The notes: generated by a model not told the origin, from the letters alone. Shown: positions 1 through 9,364, counted from the stretch's first letter. The stretch: 64,000 bases of DNA from CAWGGS01 sp046704745 (GCA_046704745.1 JBJKRL010000043.1:23466-87465); one strand, 5' to 3'. Program-made: numbers and translations.

Positions 1-181
1 TGTGACCTTAAGCAAGAGCGAAAGAAGCCCTCTCTCGGCAATTGCCGCGGACTTCCTGTAAAACCTGCCCAAAATTTTTTGCCGGAAAAGTCGAAATTGA
101 TGAGCAAAACCGAACTTGATCTGGTATTTTTTCTTAATAAAGAAAATAACACCATAATCCTGTTTTCCATACCACAATCCC

Positions 182-514
182 ATGCGACAGATAGTCATTG
201 ATGAACTCTCCCCCATGGAGAGGGATAATATCGATTCATACCTGAAACGATCATTGCAACCAGGGCCGATGCTCGGCCTCTACTGGTTTGTCCTCACTGC
301 CGATCTTCTGTCTGCAGCCCAGGCCGGACACGATGACTGCGGTCCGTTTTATATGGCCGTAGAGGTGGAGAGAGCCAGCGTTCGTTTTGAACTGCTCGTC
401 CGCAGCCACGCCAATCTTCACTGTACGTGCATTGCGTATGCCACACCGGTTCAACGTCAATTTATCCTTGATTTCATCGATAAGATGATTGCCGAAGAGT
501 TGATTCGCGCCTGA
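182..514 (+). CDS. Conserved-looking hypothetical protein, 110 aa
   Basis: I do not recognise this 110-residue protein. It is acidic, soluble (no signal peptide or membrane segment) and holds scattered Cys residues, including a CTC motif near residue 81. The C-terminal third (PVQRQFILDFIDKMIAEEL) looks like an amphipathic helix. It ends 44 bases before the aconitase start on the same strand, so the two may be co-transcribed. The start ATG has no clear Shine-Dalgarno sequence. An opposite-strand frame over the same bases has no recognisable features and was left out. The coding call rests on frame length and position. Confidence 0.6.
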   Translation: MRQIVIDELSPMERDNIDSYLKRSLQPGPMLGLYWFVLTADLLSAAQAGHDDCGPFYMAVEVERASVRFELLVRSHANLHCTCIAYATPVQRQFILDFIDKMIAEELIRA

Positions 515-558
515 CACCACAAAATTTCCGCATTAAGACCGATCTGTTAGGAGTATTT

Positions 559-2826
559 ATGAACACTTCCATCGATTCAACCGCCGACTTTATAGAAAAC
601 GCCTACAAAAAAATGCAGTTCAATATCGAACGCGTTCAAGCAAAACTCGGGCGTGCTCTTACCTATGCAGAAAAGGTCCTCTACGGGCATCTTGACCCTG
701 AATCGGATTCCGAATTGATCCCGGGCAGCTCATATATCAAGACCTTGCCGGACAGGATTGCCCTACAGGACGCTACCGCCCAGATGGCCATTCTCCAGTT
801 CATGCTGGCCGGAAAGGATGAAGCGGCAGTACCGGTCAGCGTTCATTGCGACCATCTGGTCCGGGCCCGTCAGGGAGCCGGTCCGGACCTTGCCACTGCC
901 AAGATCGAAAACAAGGAAGTCTACGATTTCCTTTCTTCCGCTTCCAGACGATACGGTTTCGGTTGCTGGCTGCCGGGAGCCGGAATTATCCATCAGGTGG
1001 TGCTGGAACAATATGCCTTCCCCGGTCTGATGATGCTCGGCACCGACTCCCATACTCCCAATGCCGGCGGGCTGGGGGCCTTTGCCTCCGGGGTGGGAGG
1101 AGCCGATGCCGTGGATGTGATGGTCGGTCTGCCCTGGGAGGTCTTGCACCCCGTGGTGGTAGGTGTCCGGCTGACCGGAGAGTTGCGGGGATGGACAGCT
1201 CCCAAGGACGTGATCTTAAAGCTCCTCGGCCTCCTTACCTGTTCAGGCGGTACCAACAAAGTCTTCGAATATTTCGGTCCCGGTACTGAATCTCTCTCCT
1301 GCACCGGCAAGGCCACCATCTGCAATATGGGGGCGGAACTCGGGGCCACCACCTCCCTCTTCCCCTATGACCGGAGGATGAAAGCGTATCTCAAAACCTG
1401 CGGCCGCAGCGAGGCTGCCGATCTGGCGGACAGATATGCCCACCTTCTGCAGGCGGATGAGGAAGTGGCGCAAAAACCTGAAACCTACTATTCCCAAGTC
1501 ATCGACATCGATCTGGATACGCTTGAGCCGCACCTCGTCGGTCCCCATTCTCCGGACCGCGCCGTGACCGTCGCCGCCATGGCCGACACCGTCGCCAAAG
1601 AGGGTCATCCGGCCAATATTACCTACGCCCTGGTGGGATCCTGCACCAACTCATCCTACGAGGATTTGAGCCGGATTGCCGCCACGGCAGGAGAACTGAC
1701 GGCCAAAGGTGTCCGTTTAAAAATCCCCCTGCTGCTCACTCCAGGTTCGGAACAGGTGCGTGCCACCATTGAGCGGGACGGGCAACTGGCAAAGCTGGAG
1801 GCCATCGGGGCAACCGTGCTTGCCAATGCCTGCGGCCCCTGTATTGGTCAATGGCAACGAGACGGGATAGAACCGGGATTCAAAAATTCCATCGTTACCT
1901 CCTACAACCGGAATTTTCCCAAACGTAACGACGGAAACCTGGGGACCTGCAGCTTCATAGCCAGCCCGGAGACCTGTCTGGCCTATGCGCTGTTCGGAAC
2001 CTTTACCAAAAACCCGTACACCGCCGAGTTACAGGATTCCGAGGGCAATCCGTTTACGCTTCCGGCCCCGCCAAAAGTTGCCGAGGTCCCTCCCCAGGGG
2101 CTGGTGCGGGACAAGGAAGGTTTTCTGGCGCCGGTTGCAGACAGGGCGAAAGTCGAGGTTAAGATCGCCCCCAATTCTGACCGGTTGGCCTTTCTCTCTC
2201 CTTTTGACCCATGGAACGGAGAAGACTATAAAGGACTGCGCCTGCTGCTCAAGGCCAAAGGCAAGTGCACCACCGATCATATCTCACCTGCCGGCCCGTG
2301 GCTCAAATTCCGCGGTCATCTTGACAATATTTCCAACAATATCTTTGCGGGAGCCGTCAATGCCTTTTCTCAGGAGGTGGGAAGAGGGAAAAACCAACTC
2401 ACGGATACGACCCAGAGCTTCAACGATATCGCCCGGGAGTACACGGCGGCCGGCGACAATTGGATCGTCGTCGGCGATACCAACTACGGTGAAGGTTCGT
2501 CCAGGGAACATGCAGCCATGAGCCCCCGGCATATGGGCGGCCTGGCCGTGATTGTCCGCTCGTTTGCCCGGATCCATGAAACAAATCTGAAAAAACAGGG
2601 GATATTGCCGTTGACCTTCATCAACGCTTTCGACTATGACGCCGTTTTGGAGGATGACCGCATCAATCTGATCGGCCTTGCGGATCTGGCCCCCGGCAGC
2701 ACCGTGCAGGCCGTCTTTCACCATTCTGACGGGACCAGCACCAAGTGCAGTTTGAAGCATTCACTCAATGACGAACAGATCCGTTGGTTCAAGGCAGGGT
2801 CCGCATTGAACTCTCTGCGGGGATGA
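559..2826 (+). CDS. acn: Aconitate hydratase, mitochondrial-type
   Basis: Interconverts citrate and isocitrate through cis-aconitate with a [4Fe-4S] cluster, in the TCA cycle. The 755-residue length matches the mitochondrial (AcnA-like) aconitases rather than the AcnB architecture. The three cluster cysteines are visible: Cys362 in GSCTNSS, and Cys425 and Cys428 in NACGPC. LGTDSHTPNAGG, an active-site segment, lies near residue 160. The C-terminal swivel domain carries YGEGSSREHAA, with the substrate-binding Ser-Ser-Arg. The start ATG follows the good ribosome site AGGAG. The gene converges with the Fur-family gene only 3 bases after its stop. The pairing with an iron regulator fits an iron-dependent enzyme, though direct regulation is not shown. 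Confidence 0.97.
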   Translation: MNTSIDSTADFIENAYKKMQFNIERVQAKLGRALTYAEKVLYGHLDPESDSELIPGSSYIKTLPDRIALQDATAQMAILQFMLAGKDEAAVPVSVHCDHLVRARQGAGPDLATAKIENKEVYDFLSSASRRYGFGCWLPGAGIIHQVVLEQYAFPGLMMLGTDSHTPNAGGLGAFASGVGGADAVDVMVGLPWEVLHPVVVGVRLTGELRGWTAPKDVILKLLGLLTCSGGTNKVFEYFGPGTESLSCTGKATICNMGAELGATTSLFPYDRRMKAYLKTCGRSEAADLADRYAHLLQADEEVAQKPETYYSQVIDIDLDTLEPHLVGPHSPDRAVTVAAMADTVAKEGHPANITYALVGSCTNSSYEDLSRIAATAGELTAKGVRLKIPLLLTPGSEQVRATIERDGQLAKLEAIGATVLANACGPCIGQWQRDGIEPGFKNSIVTSYNRNFPKRNDGNLGTCSFIASPETCLAYALFGTFTKNPYTAELQDSEGNPFTLPAPPKVAEVPPQGLVRDKEGFLAPVADRAKVEVKIAPNSDRLAFLSPFDPWNGEDYKGLRLLLKAKGKCTTDHISPAGPWLKFRGHLDNISNNIFAGAVNAFSQEVGRGKNQLTDTTQSFNDIAREYTAAGDNWIVVGDTNYGEGSSREHAAMSPRHMGGLAVIVRSFARIHETNLKKQGILPLTFINAFDYDAVLEDDRINLIGLADLAPGSTVQAVFHHSDGTSTKCSLKHSLNDEQIRWFKAGSALNSLRG

Positions 2827-2829
2827 GTT

Positions 2830-3237
2830 TTACTTCATCTCCTGTATCTGTTGTTCTTTTTCCCGGCACTCCCGGCAGATTCCGACAAATTCCAGCCGGT
2901 AGCCCGTTATGGTATACCCATTGATCCGGCTTGTGGGCAGGGAACCGATACATTGCCGATCCACATCAAGATTGTCTATCCGATGGCATCTGATACAGTA
3001 GATATGATCATGATCACTGACATCACTGTCAAAACGCTTTTGTCTGCCGCTCACCTCTCTTTTGGCAATCAATCCGGCCTGGGTCAGTATCTCCAGATTG
3101 CGATACACCGTTGCCAGGCTGATCCTGGGCAGCATTTTTTTCACGCGATCATAGAGTTCATCGGCAGTGAGATGGAGTCCGCTCTGTTGTAATTCCTGCA
3201 GGATTATCTCGCGCTGATGTGTCATTCGTAGTATCAT
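2830..3237 (-). CDS. Fur/PerR-family metal-dependent regulator
   Basis: DNA-binding metal sensor of the Fur superfamily, 135 aa. The N-terminal winged helix is recognisable (MTHQREIILQEL and, near residues 38-52, RISLATVYRNLEIL, the Fur recognition helix). The C-terminal dimerisation domain has HDH and the two structural-zinc CxxC pairs, CIRC and CREC. Subfamily (Fur, PerR or Zur) cannot be fixed by eye; the short length and HDHIYCIRC are compatible with Fur or PerR. The start chosen has GGTGG four bases upstream; a second ATG lies at 3225. The AT-rich region upstream holds a possible Fur-box-like sequence, suggesting autoregulation. Confidence 0.92.
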   Translation of the reverse strand: MILRMTHQREIILQELQQSGLHLTADELYDRVKKMLPRISLATVYRNLEILTQAGLIAKREVSGRQKRFDSDVSDHDHIYCIRCHRIDNLDVDRQCIGSLPTSRINGYTITGYRLEFVGICRECREKEQQIQEMK

Positions 3238-3264
3238 TTTCCACCGATATCAATAATTATTATT

Positions 3265-3282
3265 AAATGTAAGTGATTATCG
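3265..3282. promoter_or_regulatory. Possible Fur-type operator
   Basis: An AT-rich stretch upstream of the Fur-family gene reads, on the minus strand, cgataatcacttacattt. It resembles one and a half arms of the classical Fur box (GATAAT followed by an imperfect inverted CATT arm). It sits 28-45 bases upstream of the regulator start, where an autoregulatory site would be expected. This is a visual match only, with several mismatches. Confidence 0.3.
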
Positions 3283-3454
3283 TTTTTATGTCAACCCTTG
3301 TGATCTATTTAAGCCAACAATTTTTTCCATACTGTCTTCCGTGAAAAGAAAAATGTTTTATAGTTAGAGTTCTTAACGGGTAAACATTTCCAAATCATTG
3401 TAACCGTTGGCCGACCGGAAGATTTCATCCGCGGCCCGTTTTTTTGTGCAACCT

Positions 3455-4342
3455 ATGCAAGAACCCATACTGGAAGTCATCAACCTGAGAAAAGTGTTTC
3501 GCAAGACCGAGGCCGTCAAAGATGTCTCTTTCTCCGTGCCCAAAGGGATATGCTTCGGTCTGCTCGGCCCCAATGGAGCCGGTAAGACGACCAGCCTGGA
3601 GGTTATCGAGGACATTATCCCCAAAACCTTCGGCCAGGTCATGTACAAAGGACGGCCCCGTGACGACTCCTTCAGGCAGGAAATCGGGATCCAATTCCAG
3701 CATACCTCCCTGCTCAACTTTCTCTCGGTAAAGGAGACCCTGCAGTCCTTTCACAAACTTTTCAACAAGGCGACAAATCTTGATGAACTGATTAAGCGCT
3801 GCGATTTGCTCCCCATCATCAACCGGATGAACGACAAGCTTTCAGGGGGCCAGCAACAGCGTCTCATGGTGGCGCTCGCCCTTATCAACCAACCTGAGCT
3901 TGTCTTTCTTGATGAGCCGTCCACCGGCCTGGACCCTCAGGCCCGCCGCAACCTGTGGGAAATAATCGAGGGGATCAGGAGTGAGGGCAAGACCATCATC
4001 CTAACGACCCATTCCATGGAAGAGGCGGAGATTCTCTGCGATGAAATCGCCATTATGGACGGGGGGACCATTATCGCCCAGGGAAGCCCGAAAGAGTTAA
4101 TCAGCACCTACTGCACAGGCAGTACCATTATCGTGCCCGAATACGCTTTCGGCATACAGCCCGAGAGTCTCCCCTTTAGTTGGAGAAGGCGTGAAGAGAC
4201 GATCGAAATCGATACTGACAACATCCATGCCGGCCTCACCCGGATGCTCGATTTGAATATCGATCTGTCGGAAATGCTGGTCCGTTCCGGCAACCTGGAA
4301 GATGTCTTCCTCCATTTGACCGGAAAACAGCTGCGAGACTGA
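3455..4342 (+). CDS. ABC transporter ATP-binding protein (ABC-2 exporter)
   Basis: ATPase subunit that would energise export by the adjacent permease. All ABC motifs are present: Walker A GPNGAGKTT, Q-loop (IGIQFQH), signature LSGGQQQR, Walker B LVFLDEPSTGLD and H-loop TTHSMEEAE. The frame opens earlier at a TTG (3407), but the first ATG, at 3455 (MQEPILEV), gives the normal ABC N-terminus. Neither start has a clear ribosome site. The C-terminal 90 residues after the H-loop are the extension typical of CcmA/DrrA-type subunits, which often export drugs, lipids or polysaccharides. Its stop is 4 bases before the permease start, so the two form one operon. Substrate unknown. Confidence 0.95.
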   Translation: MQEPILEVINLRKVFRKTEAVKDVSFSVPKGICFGLLGPNGAGKTTSLEVIEDIIPKTFGQVMYKGRPRDDSFRQEIGIQFQHTSLLNFLSVKETLQSFHKLFNKATNLDELIKRCDLLPIINRMNDKLSGGQQQRLMVALALINQPELVFLDEPSTGLDPQARRNLWEIIEGIRSEGKTIILTTHSMEEAEILCDEIAIMDGGTIIAQGSPKELISTYCTGSTIIVPEYAFGIQPESLPFSWRRREETIEIDTDNIHAGLTRMLDLNIDLSEMLVRSGNLEDVFLHLTGKQLRD

Positions 4343-4346
4343 CACC

Positions 4347-5393
4347 ATGAGTTTTCAACGTATTTGGGCCATGTTTGTGGCCAGAAACCACGAATTTTTC
4401 CGGGACAAGGCGGCATTTGGCTGGAACTTCGCCTTTCCCTTTCTCATCATCATCGGGTTCGGGATCATGTTCGGCAAGCATGACCTGAAGCAGTTCAAAA
4501 TCGGTGTCTTCCCGGTGGCCGGCAAAGCCGTTGTTTTTTCCGGCACAACCATCCCGGAATCGCTGGAGACAAACACGCGCCTTCAGTTCATCCCTTTTGC
4601 CGACAGAAGTGCCGGAGAGGATATGCTGCGTCACCAGAAGATCGACCTCCTTGTGGATAAAACGTCACCGAGCCATGCCTACTGGATAAATGATACCTCT
4701 CCCAACGGCTACCTGGCCGAGCAGATCTATCTGGCCTCTTTCCTGCCCAAAAACCGGCAGGTGGCCCAGAAAGAGATTATCCGTGGAGAACAGATCCGTT
4801 ATATCGATTGGTTCTTTCCCGGGATCATGGCCATGAACATGATGTTCTCCGCTCTGTGGGGAGTCGGCTATATCGTTGTCCGCTACCGGAAAAACGGTGC
4901 TTTGAAACGTCTGAAGGCTACACCGCTGACGGCGTTCGAATATGTCAGCGCCCAGATGCTGTCCCGCATCTTCCTGTTGATGTTTACCCTTGTTATCGTC
5001 TGGTTCGGCTCCGATATGATCTTCCATTTCCGGGTACACGGCTCGTATGTGCTGATCTTTTTTCTCTTTTTATTGGGAGGGCTCAATCTCAGCGGCCTGG
5101 GCCTTGTTCTGGCCGCCCGGGGAATCAGCGAAGAGTTCACCAGCGGGGTACTGAACTTCATCTCCTGGCCGATGATGTTTCTCTCGGAAGTCTGGTTTTC
5201 CCTGGAAGGAGCGCCGAAATGGGTGCGCACGGCATCGGAAATCTTCCCGCTCACCCACCTGATCAGAGCGGTCAGGAAGGTCATGAACGATGGCGCCACC
5301 ATTGCCGCAGTCCGGCCGGAGATAATCTTTCTCGTTCTTACCACCCTTCTCTTTCTCATCGTCGCCGCTCTGATATTTTCCTGGAATGAATAA
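4347..5393 (+). CDS. ABC-2 type transporter permease
   Basis: Membrane subunit of the exporter encoded with the preceding ATPase. One N-terminal membrane helix (residues 25-42) is followed by a periplasmic domain of about 110 residues, then five or six helices from about residue 155 to the C-terminus. That is the ABC2_membrane layout. RYRKNGALKRLKATPL, a cytoplasmic loop typical of ABC-2 permeases, lies near residues 178-193. The stop codon overlaps an ATG that opens the tcdA frame, so translation of the next gene may be coupled. The transported substrate cannot be read from the sequence. Confidence 0.92.
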   Translation: MSFQRIWAMFVARNHEFFRDKAAFGWNFAFPFLIIIGFGIMFGKHDLKQFKIGVFPVAGKAVVFSGTTIPESLETNTRLQFIPFADRSAGEDMLRHQKIDLLVDKTSPSHAYWINDTSPNGYLAEQIYLASFLPKNRQVAQKEIIRGEQIRYIDWFFPGIMAMNMMFSALWGVGYIVVRYRKNGALKRLKATPLTAFEYVSAQMLSRIFLLMFTLVIVWFGSDMIFHFRVHGSYVLIFFLFLLGGLNLSGLGLVLAARGISEEFTSGVLNFISWPMMFLSEVWFSLEGAPKWVRTASEIFPLTHLIRAVRKVMNDGATIAAVRPEIIFLVLTTLLFLIVAALIFSWNE

Positions 5394-5407
5394 TGTGTGA
5401 GGTGAAG

Positions 5408-6154
5408 ATGCAACGATTCGCGCGCACCCGCCTTTTGCTCGGAGAACAAGGTTTTAGAAAACTCCAGGAATCGTCGGTCACGGTTGTGGGTCTCGGCGCC
5501 GTGGGAGGACATGCCGTTGAAGGCCTGGCCAGGTCCGGGATATCCCATCTTCGCCTGGTCGATTTCGATACCTTGCAGCCTTCGAATATCAACCGTCAGA
5601 TCCTGGCCCTGGACTCGACCATTGGCCGTGCCAAGGTCGAGGTGGCCAAAGAGAGGGTTTTAGATATCAATCCCGCCTGCCAGGTGGAGGCCATGGAAGT
5701 GTTTGTCGGCGAGGAGAGTATGGACCGTATTCTGACGCCTGCCCCCAGCCTGCTCATCGACGCAATCGACTCCTTGAACCCGAAGATCCAACTCCTGACG
5801 GCAGCCTACCGGCGCCGCATCCCGATCCTCTCGTCCATGGGGGCGGCCCTGCGTCTTGATCCCACCAAGATCCAGCTCGGAGACCTCTTCTCCACCAGGC
5901 ATTGCCCTCTTGCCAGGCGTCTTCGCAAGCGCCTGAAACAAAACGGGGTGGGGCCGGGAATTGAATGCGTCTATTCCACCGAGAAGGTGGAATTTGACTA
6001 CCAGCCGCCCGTTCGTGACCGTGTGTCGGAAAATCCCTATTCGGCAAGGGGCCGGGCACGGAGCACCCTGGGCAGTCTGCCGACTCTGACCGGCATCTTC
6101 GGCCTCTACCTTGCCAATCGGGCCATTATCCTGCTTGCCGGCAAACAACCTTAA
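5408..6154 (+). CDS. tcdA: tRNA threonylcarbamoyladenosine dehydratase
   Basis: E1-like ATP-dependent enzyme that cyclises t6A37 of ANN-decoding tRNAs to ct6A. The adenylation fold is clear: GLGAVGGHAVEGLARSG as the nucleotide loop, LVDFD with the following N and R of SNINRQ, and DAIDSLNPK. A TcdA-like cysteine segment (GIECVYSTEKV) lies in the second half, and TLGSLPTLTGIFGL ends the fold. An ATG at 5393 overlaps the permease stop, but the ATG at 5408 has GAGGTG six bases upstream and gives the usual N-terminus (MQRFARTRLLLGE), so I prefer it. It is followed 6 bases later by thpR, another RNA-end enzyme. Confidence 0.93.
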   Translation: MQRFARTRLLLGEQGFRKLQESSVTVVGLGAVGGHAVEGLARSGISHLRLVDFDTLQPSNINRQILALDSTIGRAKVEVAKERVLDINPACQVEAMEVFVGEESMDRILTPAPSLLIDAIDSLNPKIQLLTAAYRRRIPILSSMGAALRLDPTKIQLGDLFSTRHCPLARRLRKRLKQNGVGPGIECVYSTEKVEFDYQPPVRDRVSENPYSARGRARSTLGSLPTLTGIFGLYLANRAIILLAGKQP

Positions 6155-6160
6155 AAAACC

Positions 6161-6694
6161 ATGTCACGTCTCTTTGTTGCCATTGATATCCCCGAACCTC
6201 TGCGAATGCTCCTCTATACAATGGGCAGGGGCATTCCCGGTGCCAGGCCTGTGCCCGCAGACCAGATCCATCTGACCCTGCGCTTCATCGGCGAGGTAGA
6301 CGGAGGAGCGGCAAAGGAAATCAAAGAGGCCCTCACCGAGGTCCAGGCTTCCCCCTTCTCCCTTACCGTAAGAGGCGTCGGTCACTTCCCTCCCCGACGG
6401 GCGCCCCGGGTGCTCTGGGCCGGGCTGGACCCCTGTGAAGAACTCGTCGTCCTGCGCAACCGCATCGAGAAACGGATTGTCGACTGCGGCCTTGATCCGG
6501 AGTCGAGAAAATTCTCGCCGCACATCACAATCGCCCGCCTTAAGGACAGCCCGATAAAACGGGTCGGGGAGTTTCTGGCCGGGAACTCCCTTTTCTGCTC
6601 CGATCCCCTGGCCGTAAACGAATTTATGCTCTATTCGAGCAGACTGCTCAAAAGCGGCGCCGTACATACTGTTGAGCGACGCTATTCCCTGTAA
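6161..6694 (+). CDS. thpR: RNA 2',3'-cyclic phosphodiesterase (LigT/2H family)
   Basis: Small 2H phosphoesterase, 177 aa, which opens 2',3'-cyclic phosphates on RNA ends. The two catalytic His-x-Thr motifs are present: HLTLRF near residue 43 and HITIARL near residue 122, about 80 residues apart as expected. MSRLFVAIDIPE is the standard N-terminus. It follows tcdA by 6 bases and is probably in the same transcript. Its TAA stop is the first three bases of a family A repeat end (taacccggatttctcat), so a mobile-element end may have set the present C-terminus. Confidence 0.92.
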   Translation: MSRLFVAIDIPEPLRMLLYTMGRGIPGARPVPADQIHLTLRFIGEVDGGAAKEIKEALTEVQASPFSLTVRGVGHFPPRRAPRVLWAGLDPCEELVVLRNRIEKRIVDCGLDPESRKFSPHITIARLKDSPIKRVGEFLAGNSLFCSDPLAVNEFMLYSSRLLKSGAVHTVERRYSL

Positions 6695-6712
6695 CCCGGA
6701 TTTCTCATGAAC
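6692..6712 (+). repeat. Family A terminal-repeat fragment
   Basis: The sequence matches the left end of the complete family A miniature element at 25351-25575 (cccggatttctcatgaac) and begins on the thpR stop codon. No matching right end was found before the next gene, so it is a solo end or decayed copy. Confidence 0.6.
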
Positions 6713-6841
6713 GCCCACGCTTTTGCCGCGAACACAACAGAGGATGAAAATTGAGATGATCCCAATATCTGGGAGCTGAGAGGTAGGCACCTTTCGGGTA
6801 TGGACCTCGGCTTCGAGTGCCCTTGGAGTGTCGGTGTTGAT

Positions 6842-7735
6842 TTAAGATTCTTTTTCTGACCGTTGAATAACCAGCATCGCCAGAAGCACAACCAGAATAC
6901 CTGGGACAACCGATCCTCGCGGCCAGCCGTGGCCTAAGGCGAGATCGATAACCAGCACAAGTCCCGGATACAGATAGGAATAGGCCATCACCTTGGTGGG
7001 GCCGATGTAGGGGACCGAATACTGGGTCAGGAAAAAGGTGATGACCGTTGTAAAAAGAGCCAGGTAGCCGATCCCGGCCCAGACCTTCACAGAAACCGCC
7101 GGCCAGTCGATAAAAAAAAGCCGGTAGCCTGAGACCACAAGCAGCCAGATACTCCCGGTAACAAGTATCCAGAAGGTCATGACCACCATGGGTTCTCCCC
7201 TGTGCAGGAGTTTAATCAAGGGGGTATAAAGACCCATGGCGAAACAACCGGCCAGAAAAATCAGATCGCCTTTATTCCAGGCCATTGAGAAAAAAAGCTG
7301 CCAATCGCCCCGGAAGATGACCCACAGAGCGCCTACCATTCCCAGGACCAGGGCAAAAAGACGCGCCTTTCCCAGACGCTCTCTCACCAACAGGAGGGAG
7401 TAGATGCCGGAAATCGACGGGACCAGGGTAAAGATAACGCTGGTGTTTAAAGCGCTTGTGTAGCGAAGAGACAGGAACATGCACCAGAAGAAGACGACCA
7501 GGGAGCCGCTGATCACCGCGCAGCGCAAGATAAATGAACGGGAACAGAGGAGCCCGGTTTTCAACCCCACATAGGGCCAGAGAATAAGACTTGCCAAGAG
7601 GAATCTGATCAGGGTGAGTGCGGCGGGATCAAGACCTGTGGCTATGGCCTCCCCAACCGTAAAGGATGTCGAGACCAGGATGGCTGCGACGGCCATCAAC
7701 AGGTGAATAAACGGAATCGAATGGGGTCTGCTCAC
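6842..7735 (-). CDS. EamA/DMT-family transporter
   Basis: Ten-helix drug/metabolite transporter, made of two EamA repeats of about 140 residues. Hydrophobic helices run the whole length. The second repeat starts near GDLIFLAGCFAMGLYTPL and ends with PTKVMAYSYLYPGLVLVIDLA, a typical DMT segment. The frame is open upstream to 7879, but those 48 residues are polar and unlike the family. A GTG at 7735 (VSRPHSIPFIHLL) gives the expected 297 residues, so I use it; ATG at 7693 (MAVAAI) is a later alternative. Substrate unknown. It stands alone on the minus strand. Confidence 0.85.
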   Translation of the reverse strand: MSRPHSIPFIHLLMAVAAILVSTSFTVGEAIATGLDPAALTLIRFLLASLILWPYVGLKTGLLCSRSFILRCAVISGSLVVFFWCMFLSLRYTSALNTSVIFTLVPSISGIYSLLLVRERLGKARLFALVLGMVGALWVIFRGDWQLFFSMAWNKGDLIFLAGCFAMGLYTPLIKLLHRGEPMVVMTFWILVTGSIWLLVVSGYRLFFIDWPAVSVKVWAGIGYLALFTTVITFFLTQYSVPYIGPTKVMAYSYLYPGLVLVIDLALGHGWPRGSVVPGILVVLLAMLVIQRSEKES

Positions 7736-7950
7736 ATTGAAGGCGTTCGAAGAATATCTCGAATGGCGGCCGGAAAATCCCGATCCTTGACGGTATCCAC
7801 CCTTTTCGCTCGTAAGAAAAATACCACAACTGCTCCTCAGCCGAACCAGGTGGAGAAAAAACTCGACAGGCCATTTCACAGATGCTGGCTATCATCTTCA
7901 AACGGCCAAGGTTTGAGAAGGGAAAGTGTCACTCCCCCTCTCTACCAGCT

Positions 7951-8589
7951 TTACATCACGGCAATATAATAGACAGCGGCAATGAAGATTCCGATAATCA
8001 CAAGCCCGGCCAGCACGGATCCCAGTTTACGCAGGGCTCCGGATTCTTTCTCCTGCCTGGGCTTTTGGGACACCGTCAGATGTTTTCCACCCTCGACAGC
8101 ATCATCAATCCCCGGCAGGCATTTTGAACAATAGACCACGCCGTTTAATTCCAATTTGGTCGCCTTTCCGACTATGGTTCCGCAAACGGCGCATCTTTCA
8201 TCCATGAGGTCCTCCAACTGCGCCTGAAGTTGCTCAACGCTGAGAGGCCCCGTATCTACGTCGGCATAGAAATCATCTTCTGCGGCAGTCCCAACCGGTT
8301 CCTCTACCTCCTCTGTTGAAGATTGCTTCATTTCATCGAAGATCTTGGCAAGTTCCTCTTCAAGGTTGGCTTCATCTTGAGCCGTCATCCCCGAGGAGTC
8401 TCCGGTTTTGATACTTTGTGCCGATGGCGAAATTGTCGATTCCCTTGTCGGTTCATCTCCGAGAACGACAGATGCTTCGTCCGCAATAGCAGTAAATATT
8501 TCCTTGCATTTCGGACATCTCGCTCTTTTGCCGATCAATGAATCCGGTACAGTTCCTCTCACCCCGCAATGGGGACATTGCATTTTCAT
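7951..8589 (-). CDS. Zinc-ribbon, tail-anchored membrane protein
   Basis: A 212-residue protein with an N-terminal MJ0042-type zinc ribbon (CPHCG then CPKCKE, about 20 residues apart), a low-complexity acidic linker of about 100 residues rich in Glu and Ser, a second CxxC pair domain (CAVCG and CSKC, near residues 135-160) and one C-terminal helix (LVIIGIFIAAVYYIAVM). It would sit in the inner membrane with its body in the cytoplasm. ATG at 8589 has GGAGG seven bases upstream, better than the TTG six bases earlier. Role unknown; similar proteins are common in Desulfobacterota and myxobacteria. Confidence 0.8.
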   Translation of the reverse strand: MKMQCPHCGVRGTVPDSLIGKRARCPKCKEIFTAIADEASVVLGDEPTRESTISPSAQSIKTGDSSGMTAQDEANLEEELAKIFDEMKQSSTEEVEEPVGTAAEDDFYADVDTGPLSVEQLQAQLEDLMDERCAVCGTIVGKATKLELNGVVYCSKCLPGIDDAVEGGKHLTVSQKPRQEKESGALRKLGSVLAGLVIIGIFIAAVYYIAVM

Positions 8590-8845
8590 CGTCAACCTCC
8601 CGGCCGGATATTCTACCCCGGTGCCATTTATCCTTTATACGACCTTCGCAACCTCCTTTCCGGACATAATCACCTGATTGATCCTGCCCGAAAAGTTCTT
8701 GTACCCATCAATCGGAACACAGAAGGTACAGCAACCCTTTAACTAACATTTACAACATCCAAAAAATTGGATACCATACATATTATTAAAGGGAACATAA
8801 TCTAAATACAATATTTTTTTCAGTTATTATCATTTATAATTAAGA

Positions 8846-9352
8846 ATGGACATCATCATTATCGCAGCCATGGCCGCCAACCGGGTGATCGGATGCCATA
8901 ACCGTATCCCCTGGTCCATCCCGGAGGATCTGCGCCAATTTAAAGAAAAAACCCTTGGCCATGCCCTTATCATGGGACGCAAGACCTATGAATCTTTGGG
9001 GCGTCCTCTCGGAGGCAGAGAAAATATCGTCATCAGCAGACAGGCAGGTCTCGATCTTCCCGGATGCAGCGTTGTCTCGGATTTGTCCCAGGCCCTTGAT
9101 CTGTGCAAAGACCGGGATAAGGTCTTTATCATTGGCGGCGGCGAGATTTTCAGGCTGGGACTTTCCAAGGCAAACACCTTGATTCTCTCCCATCTGAAAA
9201 AAGAGTATGACGGCGATACCACATTCCCCGATTTTTCCGGTCTGGGTTTCGTTGAGATCAACCGGGAACAGTTCTCCGCTAGAGAACCGTTTACCGTCGT
9301 CACCTATCAACGGCGGATGGACGCAGGAAAGCAACAAAACCGACAAAAATGA
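8846..9352 (+). CDS. folA: Dihydrofolate reductase
   Basis: Reduces dihydrofolate to tetrahydrofolate with NADPH. The 168-residue length and motifs are standard: AAMAANRVIGCHNRIPW at the N-terminus, the catalytic acid in IPEDLRQFKEKT, MGRKTYESLGRPL for NADPH binding, and FIIGGGEIF. It is followed 12 bases later by the MetE-like gene on the same strand, a likely folate/one-carbon operon. No thyA is visible nearby. The ribosome site is weak. Confidence 0.97.
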   Translation: MDIIIIAAMAANRVIGCHNRIPWSIPEDLRQFKEKTLGHALIMGRKTYESLGRPLGGRENIVISRQAGLDLPGCSVVSDLSQALDLCKDRDKVFIIGGGEIFRLGLSKANTLILSHLKKEYDGDTTFPDFSGLGFVEINREQFSAREPFTVVTYQRRMDAGKQQNRQK

Positions 9353-9364
9353 AAAGGAAACCAA

